DNA of 64,000 bases from Isoetes taiwanensis (GCA_021234155.1 JAJEKV010000015.1:3694852-3758851), one strand, 5' to 3'; positions 10,690 to 22,797 are shown, numbered from the stretch's first letter. Numbers and translations: made by a program. The notes: generated by a model not told the origin, from the letters alone.

Positions 10690-12125
10690 CACTTCAGGAT
10701 GAAGCAGGACTACCTACATCGAGTGCATCAGGTGCTCCTCCTTAATACTGCCATGAACCACCCAGAGCTCGGGAGCCACGTCTTGTGGATGTGGAGGAAG
10801 AGTAGCAGCTACTTTTTCCCAAATGCCACGGTCCCAACGAAGAAGGAGAAACTACAATATGAACTCATTCCATGTCAACAATCTTGTCTCATTATCCCAT
10901 TCAGATACTATGAGCACACCCGCTGCTCGCCATCGACGTTGCGTCAATGGATGGACAGAGGAGACCAGGGGACAATCCATCTGGCCGTCACCCAAAGGGA
11001 TCCACCAGCAACTGGCTGTAGGATCTGCGTGGGCCATCGGATGGAACTGAAACAAAGTGCGCACAGTCTCCCAAGCAGCTAGCAACCCCTTGAGAAAAGA
11101 AGAGGCATTGGGGTATGGAGAAAGTGGATAGAATAATTCCCATAGGAGGAGTGGCTTAATGGATAGAGAGCCAAAAAAAATGCACATCTGTAATCTAAAG
11201 ATTGGTGAATGAGACGCAGCCCTGGGGAATTATCAGCGTTATTTAGAATCCGCCATATGAACTTAGAAATCAGCAACCTTGCTCTGGAGAAGAAAGTGAA
11301 AGTTCACAAAGTTTAGGCATAATGCACTTCGCCCAACTAATTTTAACATCAGCTTCTTCTTCAGTGCCACCCCAGATAAAGTTCCTGACAGTACGAACAA
11401 TGAGTTGCATCTTTGTCTGCGGTGCCAGCAAGATGGATGCCATATAGACATGTGTACTACTCAGAACTGACTTTGCCACAGTTACGCGACCAGCCATGGG
11501 TAACTTAGCCGTGGACCATCAGAACAAATGCCTTTCCAACCTCTTAATAATAACATCTCACGCATCTCCAGATGAGAGGTGTATACCAACTGGAATGCCC
11601 AAAAGCCTAGTTGCCTTCCCATGAGAAAGAACCTTCCCCGGAAATGCAACCACAGAAGACGGCACTAGAGAGTCTAGAGCCCACAAGGCAGTACACTTTT
11701 GCCATCCCACAAAGATACCAGAAGCCAAAGATAAACTGTCCAACAAAAAAATGGCATTCTGTAAATTCTGCTCATCAGCCATTAAGAACAAGAAAGCGTC
11801 ATCTGCATACTGATTACAAATCTCCTGTGAACCATTATTCATGGGAAGACCATGCAAGATGCCTTCCTGCACTGCAAGAGAGAATATCTGAGAAAGAATC
11901 TCTGCCACAATTGTGAAAAGCAGCGGTGCCAAAGGACAGCCCTGGCGAATGCCACGTCCCACCTGAAAAAATATCCATGGTTCCCCTTGAAAAAGAACTG
12001 AAGAATGAGCAGAATAATGAAGTTTCATAACGTCTGTTGTGAACTGGGCACCAAAAACAAGACGTAGGAGGCACTGCTTCAGGAAACTCCAGTCAACACT
12101 GTCATATGCTTTTGCAAACCAAAAC
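10690..12125 (-). mobile_element. L1-type LINE reverse-transcriptase fragment
   Basis: Minus-strand remnants of LINE ORF2, starting at about 12,125 with FAKAYDSVDWSFLKQ (RT motif A). Then come GRGIRQGCPLAPLLF (motif B region, about 11,955) and YADDAFLF (catalytic motif C, about 11,809-11,786). The thumb region continues with AGRVTVAKSVL and IVRTVRNFIWGG near 11,490-11,370. Further C-terminal sequence reads on to about 10,850 in shifted frames. Nothing upstream of motif A is present, so the copy is 5'-truncated. The 19-base word 'aagacgtaggaggcactgc' occurs both inside the RT (about 12,059) and just beyond the truncation point (about 12,127). Confidence 0.8.
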
Positions 12126-12129
12126 TAAG

Positions 12130-12560
12130 ACGTAGGAGGCACTGCAAACAAATTTCTCCCAAGAAAGGGCCATTATTCATTTTGAGAGATGTACAATTCC
12201 AGTTGTTGTATAGTGTCGTGGGTCTGTAAAGATGGAATTGACGTAAATGAAACCAGTATCTTGCATAATTTCAAGTAGATCAAGTGAACAATATTCATCC
12301 ATCCATGGTTCTATGGATTTCTGCAATGCAAATAGCAGTGGTGGCAGGTTCTACATATCCCCACATATAGCAGAAAAATAGAAGGATGAATAACACATTT
12401 AGGGTATCAAAAACTCAAAAGTAATAGACACTTATTTGTTATCACACACAATTGTCAAGGTCAGAAAAAGATTGTACAAATGAAGGAGAATGGAAAGATA
12501 GAAGGGGCAGAAAAACTGGGGCAGGCTTGTTAGCTTCTGAAAAATGTCAGTTTCGAAAAT
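12130..12560. other. Unassigned spacer
   Basis: No supported gene or repeat was found between two LINE remnants. Confidence 0.35.
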
Positions 12561-12579
12561 TATTGTCAGTTTTAAGAAA

Positions 12580-13230
12580 GGGAACACAGGACCTGCAAAT
12601 TATGTGATCTTGGAGAAATAGAAGACGAAGCGCACGTATGGAATAGATGCCCAGCCTATGAACAGATCAGGACAGGAATCTCGGAAGTAGAATGGGAAAC
12701 AAGAGTGGACAGAGGCACAAGGGATAGTTCCAGAGAAAAATGGACAGCGACAGCCATCAAATGAGTTTTAGAAAATAGAAGATAAAGGGCATGTATGGAA
12801 TAGATGGCAGCGACCACAGATGGAAAGGAAATACAAAACGTGCAAACTGTGTGACCTACAGCAAATTGAGGACGAAGGGCACGTATGGAATATATGCCCT
12901 GCATATGAACAGATCAGGAGGGGAATTTCGAAAATACAATGGAAGACATGAGTAAATAAAAGGCACCAGGGATAGGGCCAGATCAAAATGGACAGTGATA
13001 GCCATCAAAATTCTAGCAGAGCATGAGAGTAGATACAAAGAATTGGAAAGGACAATCTATATTACGGCGGGCACGGACAGTATAGGTGAATCCTAAGGCC
13101 ACAAAGGGCAAATAGATGGGGAGGGAATGGTTTTTTTCCCACGTTGGTTTTTTCTCATCATTCCTCTCCCAGACCTGAGTCCGAAAACAATCGCCCACTT
13201 CTTTTGTTTTTTTTTTTTTTTTTTTTTTTC
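12580..13230 (+). mobile_element. LINE C-terminal zinc-binding segment, tandemly duplicated, with poly(T) end
   Basis: At about 12,590-12,665 one frame reads RTCKLCDLGEIEDEAHVW followed by NRCPAYEQIR. A diverged second copy at about 12,835-12,915 reads TCKLCDLQQIEDEGHVW and CPAYEQIRRGIS. The pattern Cx2C...ExEHxxxxCPxY is the zinc-binding C-terminus of plant LINE RT proteins. Sequence after each copy is also similar, so a unit of roughly 245 bases was duplicated. Downstream, 'ttttttcccacgttggtttt' resembles the 3' UTR of the LINEs at 4.5 and 6.45 kb. A 23- to 25-base T run lies at about 13,205-13,229. Confidence 0.5.
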
Positions 13231-13925
13231 CAGATAATATAAACTCTGTAAATGCGGGTGTTGGAAGCGGTGCTCGCACCTTGTATCCTAGTCATAGGGC
13301 CTCAGGGGGCCAGATATGACGTTAATTTGTCTATCTAATAGATTATATTTGGTGCAAGCGAATACCCAGGCATGGACATCCATATGTCGCAGTCGAATAC
13401 CCAGTGGCCGCAACGAAGATTTTCCAGTCTTCTTGTGCAATCCAGCCTCCTTAGCAATGCAATTTTGAGGGTGATTCCAGAGTAATCTATTGATAGATTG
13501 GTTCCGAAATCTGCTTCTGAGCGATCTGTTATTTCAAGTGAAAGGCTCGAAATTTGTGCAGAAGCTAAGCTTGTGATTTTTTGGATTTGGGACAATAGGA
13601 ATTTGCAACCACTGTGTGTATTGTAAATATGTATTTGCAGTGAAGTAAGGCAATGTAAACGTGCGTTTGTTGAATTTTGATGCTTTGCCAGGGCAATGGT
13701 CTTTTCTGTTCAATGTACACCATGGGGTCACGTCACAAAAAATCGTGGACCTTTGATGCAGCACAAGGCGGGGAATATTCTTCCCATTGAAGGCCAAAAA
13801 CAAAAGTTGAAAACATCCCATATACGAGATTGTATACTACTAGTATCCATAAACAGCTTTAAAAGCAAAAGATAAATTTATTCTAGTGCATGAATAGAGA
13901 AAGGTAAAATAGCCTGAAAAGAAAA

Positions 13926-14368
13926 GGGAAAATTTCAAATATACCCCTCAAATTTACAAATATTCCAAAAATACCCCTAGAAAAAGGGTATTTAGCTCAA
14001 ATGGCAACAACTTTCTTGTGATCAACCAACTAAAAAAGTGCCCTTCATAAAACTTGTAGATGAAAGTGAGGGCGATCCAATGGCAGTAGAATCGTCTAAA
14101 ATAGAGTTGGAATCTTCAACTGATGGCATTTTAAGTAAGTGCTATAAAAAACGACCTAAATGAGCATAACTTATGAGTTTCAACTCCAATTTCGATGAAC
14201 TTGATGTTGTTGGGAAGATCTTATTCTAATCTATAATGTTTGTAAAGAAAACTTTTGAATTTGAGGAGCAACGAAAACTCTATTACCAATTTTCCAAAAA
14301 TGCTCTTGATTTTGGAGGGTATTTTTGGAATTTTCGCAAACTTTGAGGGGTATAATTGGAATTTTCCC
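13926..14368. mobile_element. MULE-type MITE with 9-bp target duplication
   Basis: This 443-bp element has terminal inverted repeats of about 55 bp. It begins GGGAAAATTTCAAATATACC and its reverse-complemented right end begins GGGAAAATTCCAATTATACC. The two arms also share TTCCAAAAATACCC. It is flanked on both sides by AAAAGAAAA (13,917-13,925 and 14,369-14,377), a 9-bp duplication typical of Mutator-like elements. There is no coding capacity. It lies about 110 bases upstream of the STR9 gene start, so it could affect that promoter, which is inference. Confidence 0.82.
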
Positions 14369-14478
14369 AAAAGAAAATGATTGTGCCATGTCATTATTTA
14401 TGACGTGGCACTAAATTTAAAACAAATGCTGATAAGGTGGGCAATCCGGCGATGATAAGGTGAGCAATCCGGCGGGCT

Positions 14479-15637
14479 ATGGCGTCCCAAGCTGCATTAG
14501 GGAGCCTCCAAGCCTTTTCAACGTATTCTTCTCTTCCAAACTGTTTTAACAAAAAATAAAAATTCCACTTGTTTTCCAGTCTATAATTTTATTACAGATG
14601 GCAGGTATCATGCCCAAGAAAGAACCCTATTTACTTGAAGCATAGAGCCGTTTCTGGCATCAGAGCAGAGGTGCAATTTGTGGACGATGAGAGCGCTCAA
14701 AAGCTTGTAACAGAGCAAGGCTATACAATATTGGATGTAAGAGATGCATCTCAGTACAGTAGGGCTCATATTCCAGCCAGTGTCCATGTTCCCCTCTTCA
14801 TCGAAAATGCAGATAACGATATTGGTACTTTACATTTGTTTTGTTTCTCGCTTGAATTTCGATCTCTTCTATGCATTTTGCCTTAAAAGTGGATATCTAC
14901 ATCCTCTTCTTTGCATCTGAAAAAAAAGCTTCAGCGCAGGAACTGTCATTAAAAGGGCAGCACATACTGGATTTGCTGGTCTTTTCTATGGTGTAGCATT
15001 TACCAAACCAAATCCAGATTTTGTGTCCACTGTGGAGTCTAAGTTGTCCAAAGACAGCAAGTTATTGCTTGTTTGCCAAGAAGGTTTGAGGTGAGAAGAA
15101 AGACCAGATCTGCCACATCTGCAGCACTAATTTTGGTACTAATTTTTGGTGTTTGTTAGGTCTGCAACAGCTGCAAAAATGTTGGATGATGCAGGGTTTA
15201 GCACAGTGGCTTTCATTAATTCTGGGTTGCAGAGTGTGAAGCCAGGTAGAATGTTAGCTTGAAATGTCTATTTTCTTCTTTATCTGAGCATGAAGGTAGA
15301 ATGATATTCTAATTGTTTTAACTAGCTTCTTTGCATATTAGAGATTGATTTGAATTTGCACATTGAGTTGAATTGGTTGATTATATTATCCAGGTATTTT
15401 TCCCAAGGAGGGTCCTAAGGAGCTGCAAGATGCAGGGAAAGTTGGATTAGTAACTATCCAGTCTCAAATTTCGATAGTACTCGGATCAGTTCTAATTGGT
15501 ATGGCATTAGAGTAACAACATGAACATCTTTATTTTATACATGTGTTGACATAACAAATGTTTTTCATGCAGCTGCTTACTTATTCTTACAATTTTTTCC
15601 CACGCAAGCAGAGCAACTATTCTTTAGCAAATCTTAG
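14479..15637 (+). CDS. STR9: Rhodanese-like domain protein 9 (STR9 type), chloroplast
   Basis: A six-exon gene: 14,479-14,522, 14,598-14,824, 14,940-15,090, 15,160-15,245, 15,394-15,498 and 15,573-15,637. Introns are GT-AG and the joined frame is 225 residues with no stop. The N-terminus (MASQAALGSLQAF) looks like a chloroplast transit peptide. The rhodanese domain follows with ILDVRDASQYSRAHIPAS, HVPLFIENADNDIGT and the active-site loop LLVCQEGLRS, whose Cys would carry sulfur. A hydrophobic stretch near the end (ISIVLGSVLI then AAYLFLQFFP) fits a membrane anchor. The order and sequence match plant STR9 as I remember it (At2g42220). Its sulfur acceptor is not established. The first exon and the 75-base first intron are the least certain parts, but the phase agrees. 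Confidence 0.88.
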
Positions 15638-15639
15638 CC

Positions 15640-16955
15640 AAGCAGCGTACAAATCTTCGAAGCATTCGTTTCGCTTCATCCACAATAATAATTTATCACA
15701 TTTCCTCCATATGGACCACAAATTCTATAATTCTACGGATGCAAATTTTCCTAATTCATAAGTTAAAAACATCCTTGCATGATCTGAAGGCCGAATTTGG
15801 CATCAACCTCCTAATATAGAGAATTTTGACATCTATAACATATAGTTTGGCTTAAGGCTCAAGGACGTAACACCAGGTATAAAGTTCGAACATGACAATG
15901 GGCATCCTGCCCAAATACAAAACACAAAATATTGAGGTGTGCATAGTCAATCTAATGATTAGAAGGCCAATGGTTCAAAATAATAGCTATGTCATCTCAT
16001 TTTTTTATGTGCTTCCGGTACAATTTTTATGTCCTTACACAAAGTTGAGGCAGAGAAAAGTCTTTTCGAGTTGAGAAGTTGGTGCCCTTTAGACGGTTGC
16101 TATAATTAAAACGAAACACGCCAAAAGATGCCAAAGACGATTTAACCATGTTGCTCCAACTCTACAAGTTGATGACACTCCACCAACATGCACATGCATC
16201 GCATTTGTGAAAAATTGCAGAGCCTTGTCTAGGTATCTCTGCAAGCCTTACAATATCAATGGCCCAATATGCGTGCTACGATTCATGTTCTTCTATTTGA
16301 ATCCACTACAATTAAAGGAAAGCCTTTATTTAAGAGGTAAATTCTTTTAAAAGGTGTGTCACGTGCTACTGAAACTCTAGCATTGGGCTTGGAAAGTCTA
16401 TCTTCAGATACACTCTTTAAAACAATAATAGTTGGTTGTTCTCACTAGGGTTGGTCATGTCTGTGCGTTGCATCTGGTTGTAGTTTTTAATTGATGAATG
16501 AAGCTTGTCATAAAAATAAAAAACTACCAGTAGGGCAAGCTTGGAGTAAGGGTAGCTTAGATCCTACTCGATTCATTGAGGAACATATTGCAGAAATAGC
16601 AAATATTCCCCATTTTATGTCAGATCAAAGGGCAACGATTTTTTCATTTAAAATTTGTGTGCAACTTTCAATGATGCAGAACGCCGATTTCACTGCAACC
16701 AATAATCGCCTTCCAACCATTGCAATCCGCCCCAGTTCTTCGATCGGCCTATGGGTTTTTATATGGCAAGAAGGCAAGCAAACGTTCAAAATCTTAGGTT
16801 TGGTTTTCTCAGCGTAATTTTTTTTTTTTAGGGTAAAAGTACATTGTTTGATTAATAATGATATAAAGTACAAAGAGTCCCCACAATAGACAGATGATAA
16901 GAATTATAGCCAATGTTATGGATCCCTATGCATTAATACTACGTGTACTTTAGGA
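15640..16955. other. Spacer downstream of STR9
   Basis: No supported gene. The open frame at about 16,491-16,817 matches nothing I recognise and has no gene-like context. A short T run lies at 16,819-16,829. Confidence 0.4.
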
Positions 16956-16961
16956 ACTCCT

Positions 16962-17034
16962 ATCTCCACATCACCGGAACCAGAAGTCAAAATTACGGTA
17001 GAAAGGGATCCTATAAAAACCTCTTTTGAGAAAT
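16962..17034 (+). pseudogene. psaA: Chloroplast psaA fragment, 5' part (nuclear plastid DNA)
   Basis: The stretch reads SPEPEVKITVERDPIKTSFE plus the first bases of the next codons, the N-terminus of photosystem I protein PsaA a few codons after its normal start. It stops exactly at the duplicated GAAAT where an LTR element is inserted; the reading frame resumes at 21,792. PsaA is plastid-encoded in land plants, so a single piece among nuclear repeats is a plastid-to-nucleus transfer and not a working gene. Confidence 0.85.
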
Positions 17035-19471
17035 TGTGACGGGCCTGGCCAGTTAACCTCTCGGTAACTGGAGATCCCATCGATCTCTACCGTTGGATCT
17101 ACTTAATCTCTGGGACTCAAGAAATTAATACATGTATACTTAGGTAAAGAATTTAATCTTTGTATATATTCTAGGGTCCCAAGCATATACTTGCCCATTA
17201 CTCAGCAATATCCCCGCACACAATGAATGTTCTTAATAACTATAGCTTCAAGCCCATATATAGAAATAATAGTAATAATAATCAAGTTTATTGAATAGGA
17301 ATCCACACACTTCTACCCTCGCCTTTCCGAAGCTTGGCTATTTTCCGAAGCAACTCGCACCTCTGCTTACACCATCAACCACGGGGTTAGTCACACGGAC
17401 TAAGTGGGGATCGGGGTCTAGGACTTATCTAGTATCATCAAAAAACCACAAAACATTAACCTTAAACAATAACTAGTCTTACCGTAGTCTCGCCCCTGCA
17501 ATCTGAGTTACTAGTCCAACAAGCATAACCACAATGCATAATTATACTAAGCATAGCCATTGCAACTTGATTCCAACATTAAAAACCACATATACAATAG
17601 CCAAGCAACCAAAGCATCAACATTGCAACCAATATTCCTCTGGGTCTGAGCAAGGTCAACTCCTACGGACGGGCCGTGACATAGAGGCGGGGGTAACCAC
17701 ATGTGTACACCCATCCACGCCGCTGCGTCCGGCATTGGAGGACCACTTAATCATGTGCATGACGCGTTGTACCATACGGTACCAACGCCGATGTTCGATA
17801 ATACCATAGCTTGGCAAGAAAACCGTGAGTCTAGACCATCGCACCTAGACTCGCCCGTGAAGGTCTATATCAAAGAATTACATCATCAACAATTACTTAC
17901 ACTTCTTCATCCTTATGCCCATGCCTTAGCAAGCTCACATCAAGTAAATTCCATAATACTCATTAATACAACTAAGAAACCCAACCATAGTTCAAATAAT
18001 TACAACCTTCATAATGCAAAAATGCAACCATCAACCATAAGTTAAAAATAAAACATTTCTTAGCAACTTCAATTCTTAAGTAAGTTAATTATTCTATTCA
18101 AGTCTAATACTGGGACCTTAACGACGGTTGCCTTCATATCACTGCTAGTTAATTTAATGATTCTGAGGCCCATTTTCCGCCCATTACCTCCGCCTTCTTA
18201 ATTCATAAACTTTAGCATAGCTAATTCTTAATAGTTTCTCTTCCTTAACATTGTTAAATTAAACTTTAACTTATTAATAACATAATACTATAATATTTTA
18301 AAGAGCCTAACTATTCTTCCATGGCTTAAAACAGCATGCACAAAAGGTCAATCCAGAGGTCATTGGCAGCAACTCTTACCTTTCCCTAGCCCTACTAACT
18401 TAGTTCTTAACTTTAACAATTGCTAATGGTTACCAATATTTCTTATCCTTATTATATTATTTCGTTTCCTTACTAACTATTGACTTTTTGTTATTTAACC
18501 CTAACGTTCATCTACAGAAACGCGGCTTCAAGTGCAGTCCCGGATCAGATTTCCAAGCCATCGATTCAGACGAAGATCCCACTAAACTTCCCGATTTTTG
18601 CTTTGGTAAGAAAGGTTTCGCCATTTCGCGGCTTTTTATGGCGCCATAAATCCGGTGGTTTCGTGCCGATTCCCGCCACCAAGATCATGTCATTCTGGCC
18701 CGGATCTTAATCCAATCTTCCTAATTTGCATTATTTTCTCCATTTCGGCCTCCCTAAGGCCCAAATCGATCCATTTGAGAATGATTCTCATGCTTTTATA
18801 GCATGCCAAATCGGCAAGCTCATGCCGTTCTTCCAAAGAAGATGCAACAAAGATTGCTTGCCAGTTCTGGCCTCATTACTTTAATTCTAACTCATTACAC
18901 ATAACTTTTCATGCTTCCTGATCATTTTAGTTCATACCATGCAAACGGCAAAGATGCGTGAAGAAACTTTTTCTTAAGCCTTTTTACGCCATACTTTTTT
19001 CATGTAATCCATTCCACGCTTCTAATCTAAGCTATTCCAATGAATTCTATCGTAGATTACATGCTCAGCTTCCTGGAAATCATTAGATCTATGATGCTTT
19101 TGCAAGCTTTTATATGCAATCATAAATACTTACATATACAATCATGCAAGTTAATTCATATCCACGCACTGACAATTTACTCTAATCCATGCCAAGTTCT
19201 AGAACAATCCTACTGTATCAACACAATTTTGCTACACTAGAAAACCCCAGGTGTAAGGCTTGATCCCCACCTGGAATCCCGCTTGCTTCCTCTGCGTTCC
19301 AACACGCTCCCAAAGCTCTGCACGCAATTCGCTCCTTCAACAATCCTTCTGCAATCAATCTTTTTCCAAATGCTTTTCTCTGTACTTATATTTATTTTTA
19401 ACCATCAGTATTCCGTCCGTATAATCTCTACATATACGACGTATTTTTCTCAAAATCCTAGGTCCGTTACA
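17035..19471 (-). repeat. Left LTR (3' LTR in element orientation)
   Basis: It starts TGTGACGG and ends GGTCCGTTACA (19,461-19,471), the same terminal words as the right LTR. The pyrimidine run 'gtctctcctcc' at 19,472-19,482 follows directly and on the minus strand would be the polypurine tract. At 2,437 bp it is far longer than the right LTR. The inner boundary rests on these two signals only. Confidence 0.55.
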
Positions 19472-19482
19472 GTCTCTCCTCC
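19472..19482 (-). other. Candidate polypurine tract
   Basis: On the minus strand it reads GGAGGAGAGAC and abuts TGTAACGGACC, the presumed LTR start. This is the expected place for second-strand priming. Confidence 0.5.
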
Positions 19483-21611
19483 AAAAATTCAACCCATGTC
19501 CTCATGGGTGCATCTTAGAGCACATGAAAAATCTAGTTTGTATCTTCCTTTGTGACATCTTCCTTGGAACAAACCCAACCATTGATCTAAAATTTTATTT
19601 TTTTTTATAGTCTGCCTCCTTAATTCCTCGGGTCTCTTCCCTTTATGTCTTCACATCTTAATGCTCAATTCAACATACTTCCAAATGAATATAATTTTGT
19701 CCCCCAGAACTGACCTATCCTTGTCAAACACAATTGCTTAGTCTTCCAATCCAAGATGATGCCTCTCCAAACTTGAAAGTTCAAAGCTAGCTTCAAATAA
19801 GTAATTTAAGCTAAAGGAAAGATACATATTAGATATCTCCATTGCACGACCGTTCTAACATTCAATTTAACATATCACCGAGTCTAGAACTAACTCAAAT
19901 ATTATGAGTATACTCTATGCATTAGAAAGAGGAACATAAATATCCAATTCAATATAATAAACGTAATGCAGTTAATGCAACCTTTTATAAAGAAGGTACG
20001 TGCCATAGAAAAAAAAACCCACCATTCCCAAGAGATACTCAGGTTGAACTAGATATGTAATCTCTCGAAACTTCTTGGGTGGCCAAATCCAAAAAGTAAC
20101 AAGCAAAATACATAATCAAGTCCCCCAGTCTGTGTATCTTATAGCTAGTAACATACTTAAGTTGATACAAGGGATCCCATAAGAATTATAATCCATGGTA
20201 TAGAGAATTCCTCTACGAGTTCATCCAATGACATTGAAGTATCCTAAGCTATACACTTGGCCTCTATATCTAGCCTACTTCCATACATATTAACCCATCA
20301 CACTGGTTAGTCCTTCAACAAGATTTTATAGGCATCAATTGCCGTTAATTTCAATGAAGCTCTTACTTCATGTATTCCGTTCACAACTTCAATCCTTTGA
20401 CTATATCCTTAATCAACTAATGCAATCACCATCCCTCCTTTAATCTACAATCACTTCTAGCATGCCAAATAATTACGATATATGGAAGCACCATTACTAG
20501 ATGTGCTTACAACTCTTCTATTACATTCTATTTAAAAATGGCACTTCCCCATGTCTATACATTCCCCTTTACCTTTATCTCATGTCTGGGCTTTATCTGA
20601 CAACTCTCGTTCAACTTCATGGTTTATCTACTACCACAATTAAATATGTTATTCCTCTATTCATCTTCTTCTTCTTCACCATCCATAAGATGGCTAACAT
20701 TGTTCAATCTTGGCCAATCAATTCTTCAATCTGCCATAATTTAAGTGGATATCATTCTCTAAATATAAATGCTTAACCTGACGACTTTGTTCCATTAAGT
20801 GCTTTCTTATACTCCAAGATATTTTTTTTTTCAAGGCCAAGAACTTTTTCAAGGCTATCACCGACTATTCTAGCCACAATCCTAGGGTCAACAACTTTAT
20901 AGACCTCAAGTAGGACCATAATGTAATCATGACATTTCCTTCCATGTCACACATCTGCTATTTACACATGAGCTTCAATCCAACTATCATGTCAATCTTA
21001 TTTTATAACCATATCTAAGCATTCTCAAACTTGTCTTACAACCACCGTGTTGTAACCTTATCCAACCATAGCTTGAATGCTATCAACTTAGCAACCTATT
21101 GTTATTTTACCACTGGATGCTGCCTGGTTTTCTCAATTTTATCTTCAAAAGGATGCACCTAACATCACATCAAGAATCTTATTTATCCGATATAGTGAGA
21201 TGAAACTTCCCTGAATATCATAGGCATTATATATCATGCACTGCTTATTCCAAATTTTCTTGCCACCAGAGTATACTACTACAAGATCACATCTACACTA
21301 TAAGGAGTGGTTACCAAAGTGAAATGCAATACCTGTAACTTAATCTCCCTCAAGCATCACTTCCATGCTATGCACACATTGGCAACCCTAAATCAAAGTT
21401 AGCCCCTTGATGAAGTACATTTTTCTAGCTTATCTGCTTTGCAGGGTAGAAAATCAACCAAGATTATAGAAATACCATGTAATCAATTTCACATACCTTC
21501 ATAAAACAATTTGTCATGCCTCCTCTGAGGCCGTCATCTCCACATAATACTATTAGCATAATCCAACAACCTCAACTTGAATCTAGACCTCGTCATCATA
21601 CATCCAAGGAT

Positions 21612-21631
21612 CCAACTATGCTCTGATACCA
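21612..21631 (-). other. Primer-binding site for initiator Met tRNA
   Basis: The reverse complement is TGGTATCAGAGCATAGTTGG, beginning with the TGGTATCAGAGC core found next to the 5' LTR of most plant LTR retrotransposons. It is separated from the LTR end (CGTCACA) by two bases. Confidence 0.85.
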
Positions 21632-21633
21632 AC

Positions 21634-21791
21634 TGTGACGTTCCTAATCGACATGCCCTTAACCAACTGGGCAAAACCGTCTAGACGTTTATGAGTAGTC
21701 GCTTCTACCCATTTATGCCGGTGTCTCGGGAACGCCCCACAGGCACATTCAAGGTTCGAATACTCGAGCGGTCTACCATGGGTCCGTTACA
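21634..21791 (-). repeat. Right LTR (5' LTR in element orientation), short
   Basis: In element orientation it runs from TGTAACGGACC to GGAACGTCACA, 158 bp, bounded by the GAAAT duplication and the primer-binding site. It shares terminal words with the left LTR but I could not align the middle by eye. It may carry a large internal deletion, or the left LTR may have grown by insertion. Confidence 0.6.
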
Positions 21792-22240
21792 GAAATGGGC
21801 TAAACCTGGGCATTTCTTAAAGACTCTGGCTAAGGGCCCTAATACTACCACTTGGATTTGGAACCTACATGCCGATGCTCATGATTTTGACAGTCATACC
21901 AATGATTTGGAAGATATTTCTCGCAAAGTCTTTAGTGCTCACTTTGGGCAATTAGCCATCATTCTCGTTTGGCTAAGCGGTATGTACTTCCATGGGGCTC
22001 GTTTCTCCAATTATGAAGCGTGGCTTAGTGATCCTACTCACATTAAACCTAGTGCTCAGGTTGTTTGGCCAATAGTGGGTCAGGAGATTCTAAATGGAGA
22101 TGTAGGTGGAGGTTTTCGGGGAATACAAATAACCTCTGGCTTTTTCCAAATTTGGCGAGCCTCTGGAATAACTAGTGAATTACAACTGTACTCTACTGCA
22201 ATAGGTGGATTGGTTCTCGCAGCGTTAATGCTCTTTGCTG
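21792..22240 (+). pseudogene. psaA: Chloroplast psaA fragment, 3' part (nuclear plastid DNA)
   Basis: It continues PsaA in frame after the LTR element: KWAKPGHF, then [40 protein letters not shown] and [14 protein letters not shown]. Homology stops near LMLFA (about 22,235), roughly a fifth of the way into the normal protein of about 750 residues. There is no stop in about 150 codons, and the changes from typical PsaA are mostly mild, so the transfer is fairly young or has few mutations. The frame runs on into unrelated sequence to a stop at 22,330. A few membrane helices alone could not work in photosystem I. Confidence 0.9.
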
Positions 22241-22797
22241 ATGGTAGGGAAACCATATATACTCAGTTACCCAGATTGTTTCCTTTGCTTGACCCAACAA
22301 TAGGGACCATGTCCTTAGAACTCAGCCAGTGACATTTAAATAAAGTAGCTATAAAACCCTTCAATCTTGCCAAAATTGTCCAGACCCTTATAGTAGCTCA
22401 CCCCATCTTCTATCCACATAAATCCGGCAGCTCAGTACCCGCACTTGTGCTAATGCCCCCTCAGGCCCTTCACGCACAATACACATGCCCTGCAAAGCGC
22501 CTAACCTCGACTCACGCTCAAGCCTCTATCATAACCATCTTTCCAGAATATTCGATCACATATAATCTCCATAATAAATCTACGCCTTGGAAACGTCACT
22601 TAGGGTGCTTTCCCATGGGCAGAAAACCTCCAGGCTTCCTGAAGGTCTGGTCTGCTATTCTGATGTTCCCATGAGCTAAGAACTTGAGTGGCTGAGGTTA
22701 AGAACCTCATTTGGAAAGTACTTTTGGACCTGGGTCTGACCTCATCCAGGTCGGTCCGTCTCCATGGGAAAGCACCCTTACCCCCTCCACAACAAGG

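Larger units (their letters stand above)
17035..21791 (-). mobile_element. Non-coding LTR retrotransposon (LARD-like) inserted into psaA fragment
   Basis: The 4,757-bp element runs from TGTGACGGGCC to GGTCCGTTACA and is flanked by GAAAT on both sides (17,030-17,034 and 21,792-21,796). Removing it together with one GAAAT restores the psaA frame exactly, which fixes the boundaries. Orientation is minus: the reverse complement of 21,612-21,631 is TGGTATCAGAGCATAGTTGG, the usual primer site for initiator-Met tRNA, two bases inside the right LTR. No gag, protease, RT or integrase motif was seen in the interior, so it would depend on another element's enzymes. The two LTRs differ greatly in length (see separate entries). 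Confidence 0.85.

Noticed and set aside
21691-22332. A 213-codon frame that could be called a nuclear photosystem protein
   Set aside because: Its start lies inside the LTR and its end in unrelated sequence. Only a fifth of PsaA is present, so it is a plastid DNA fragment.
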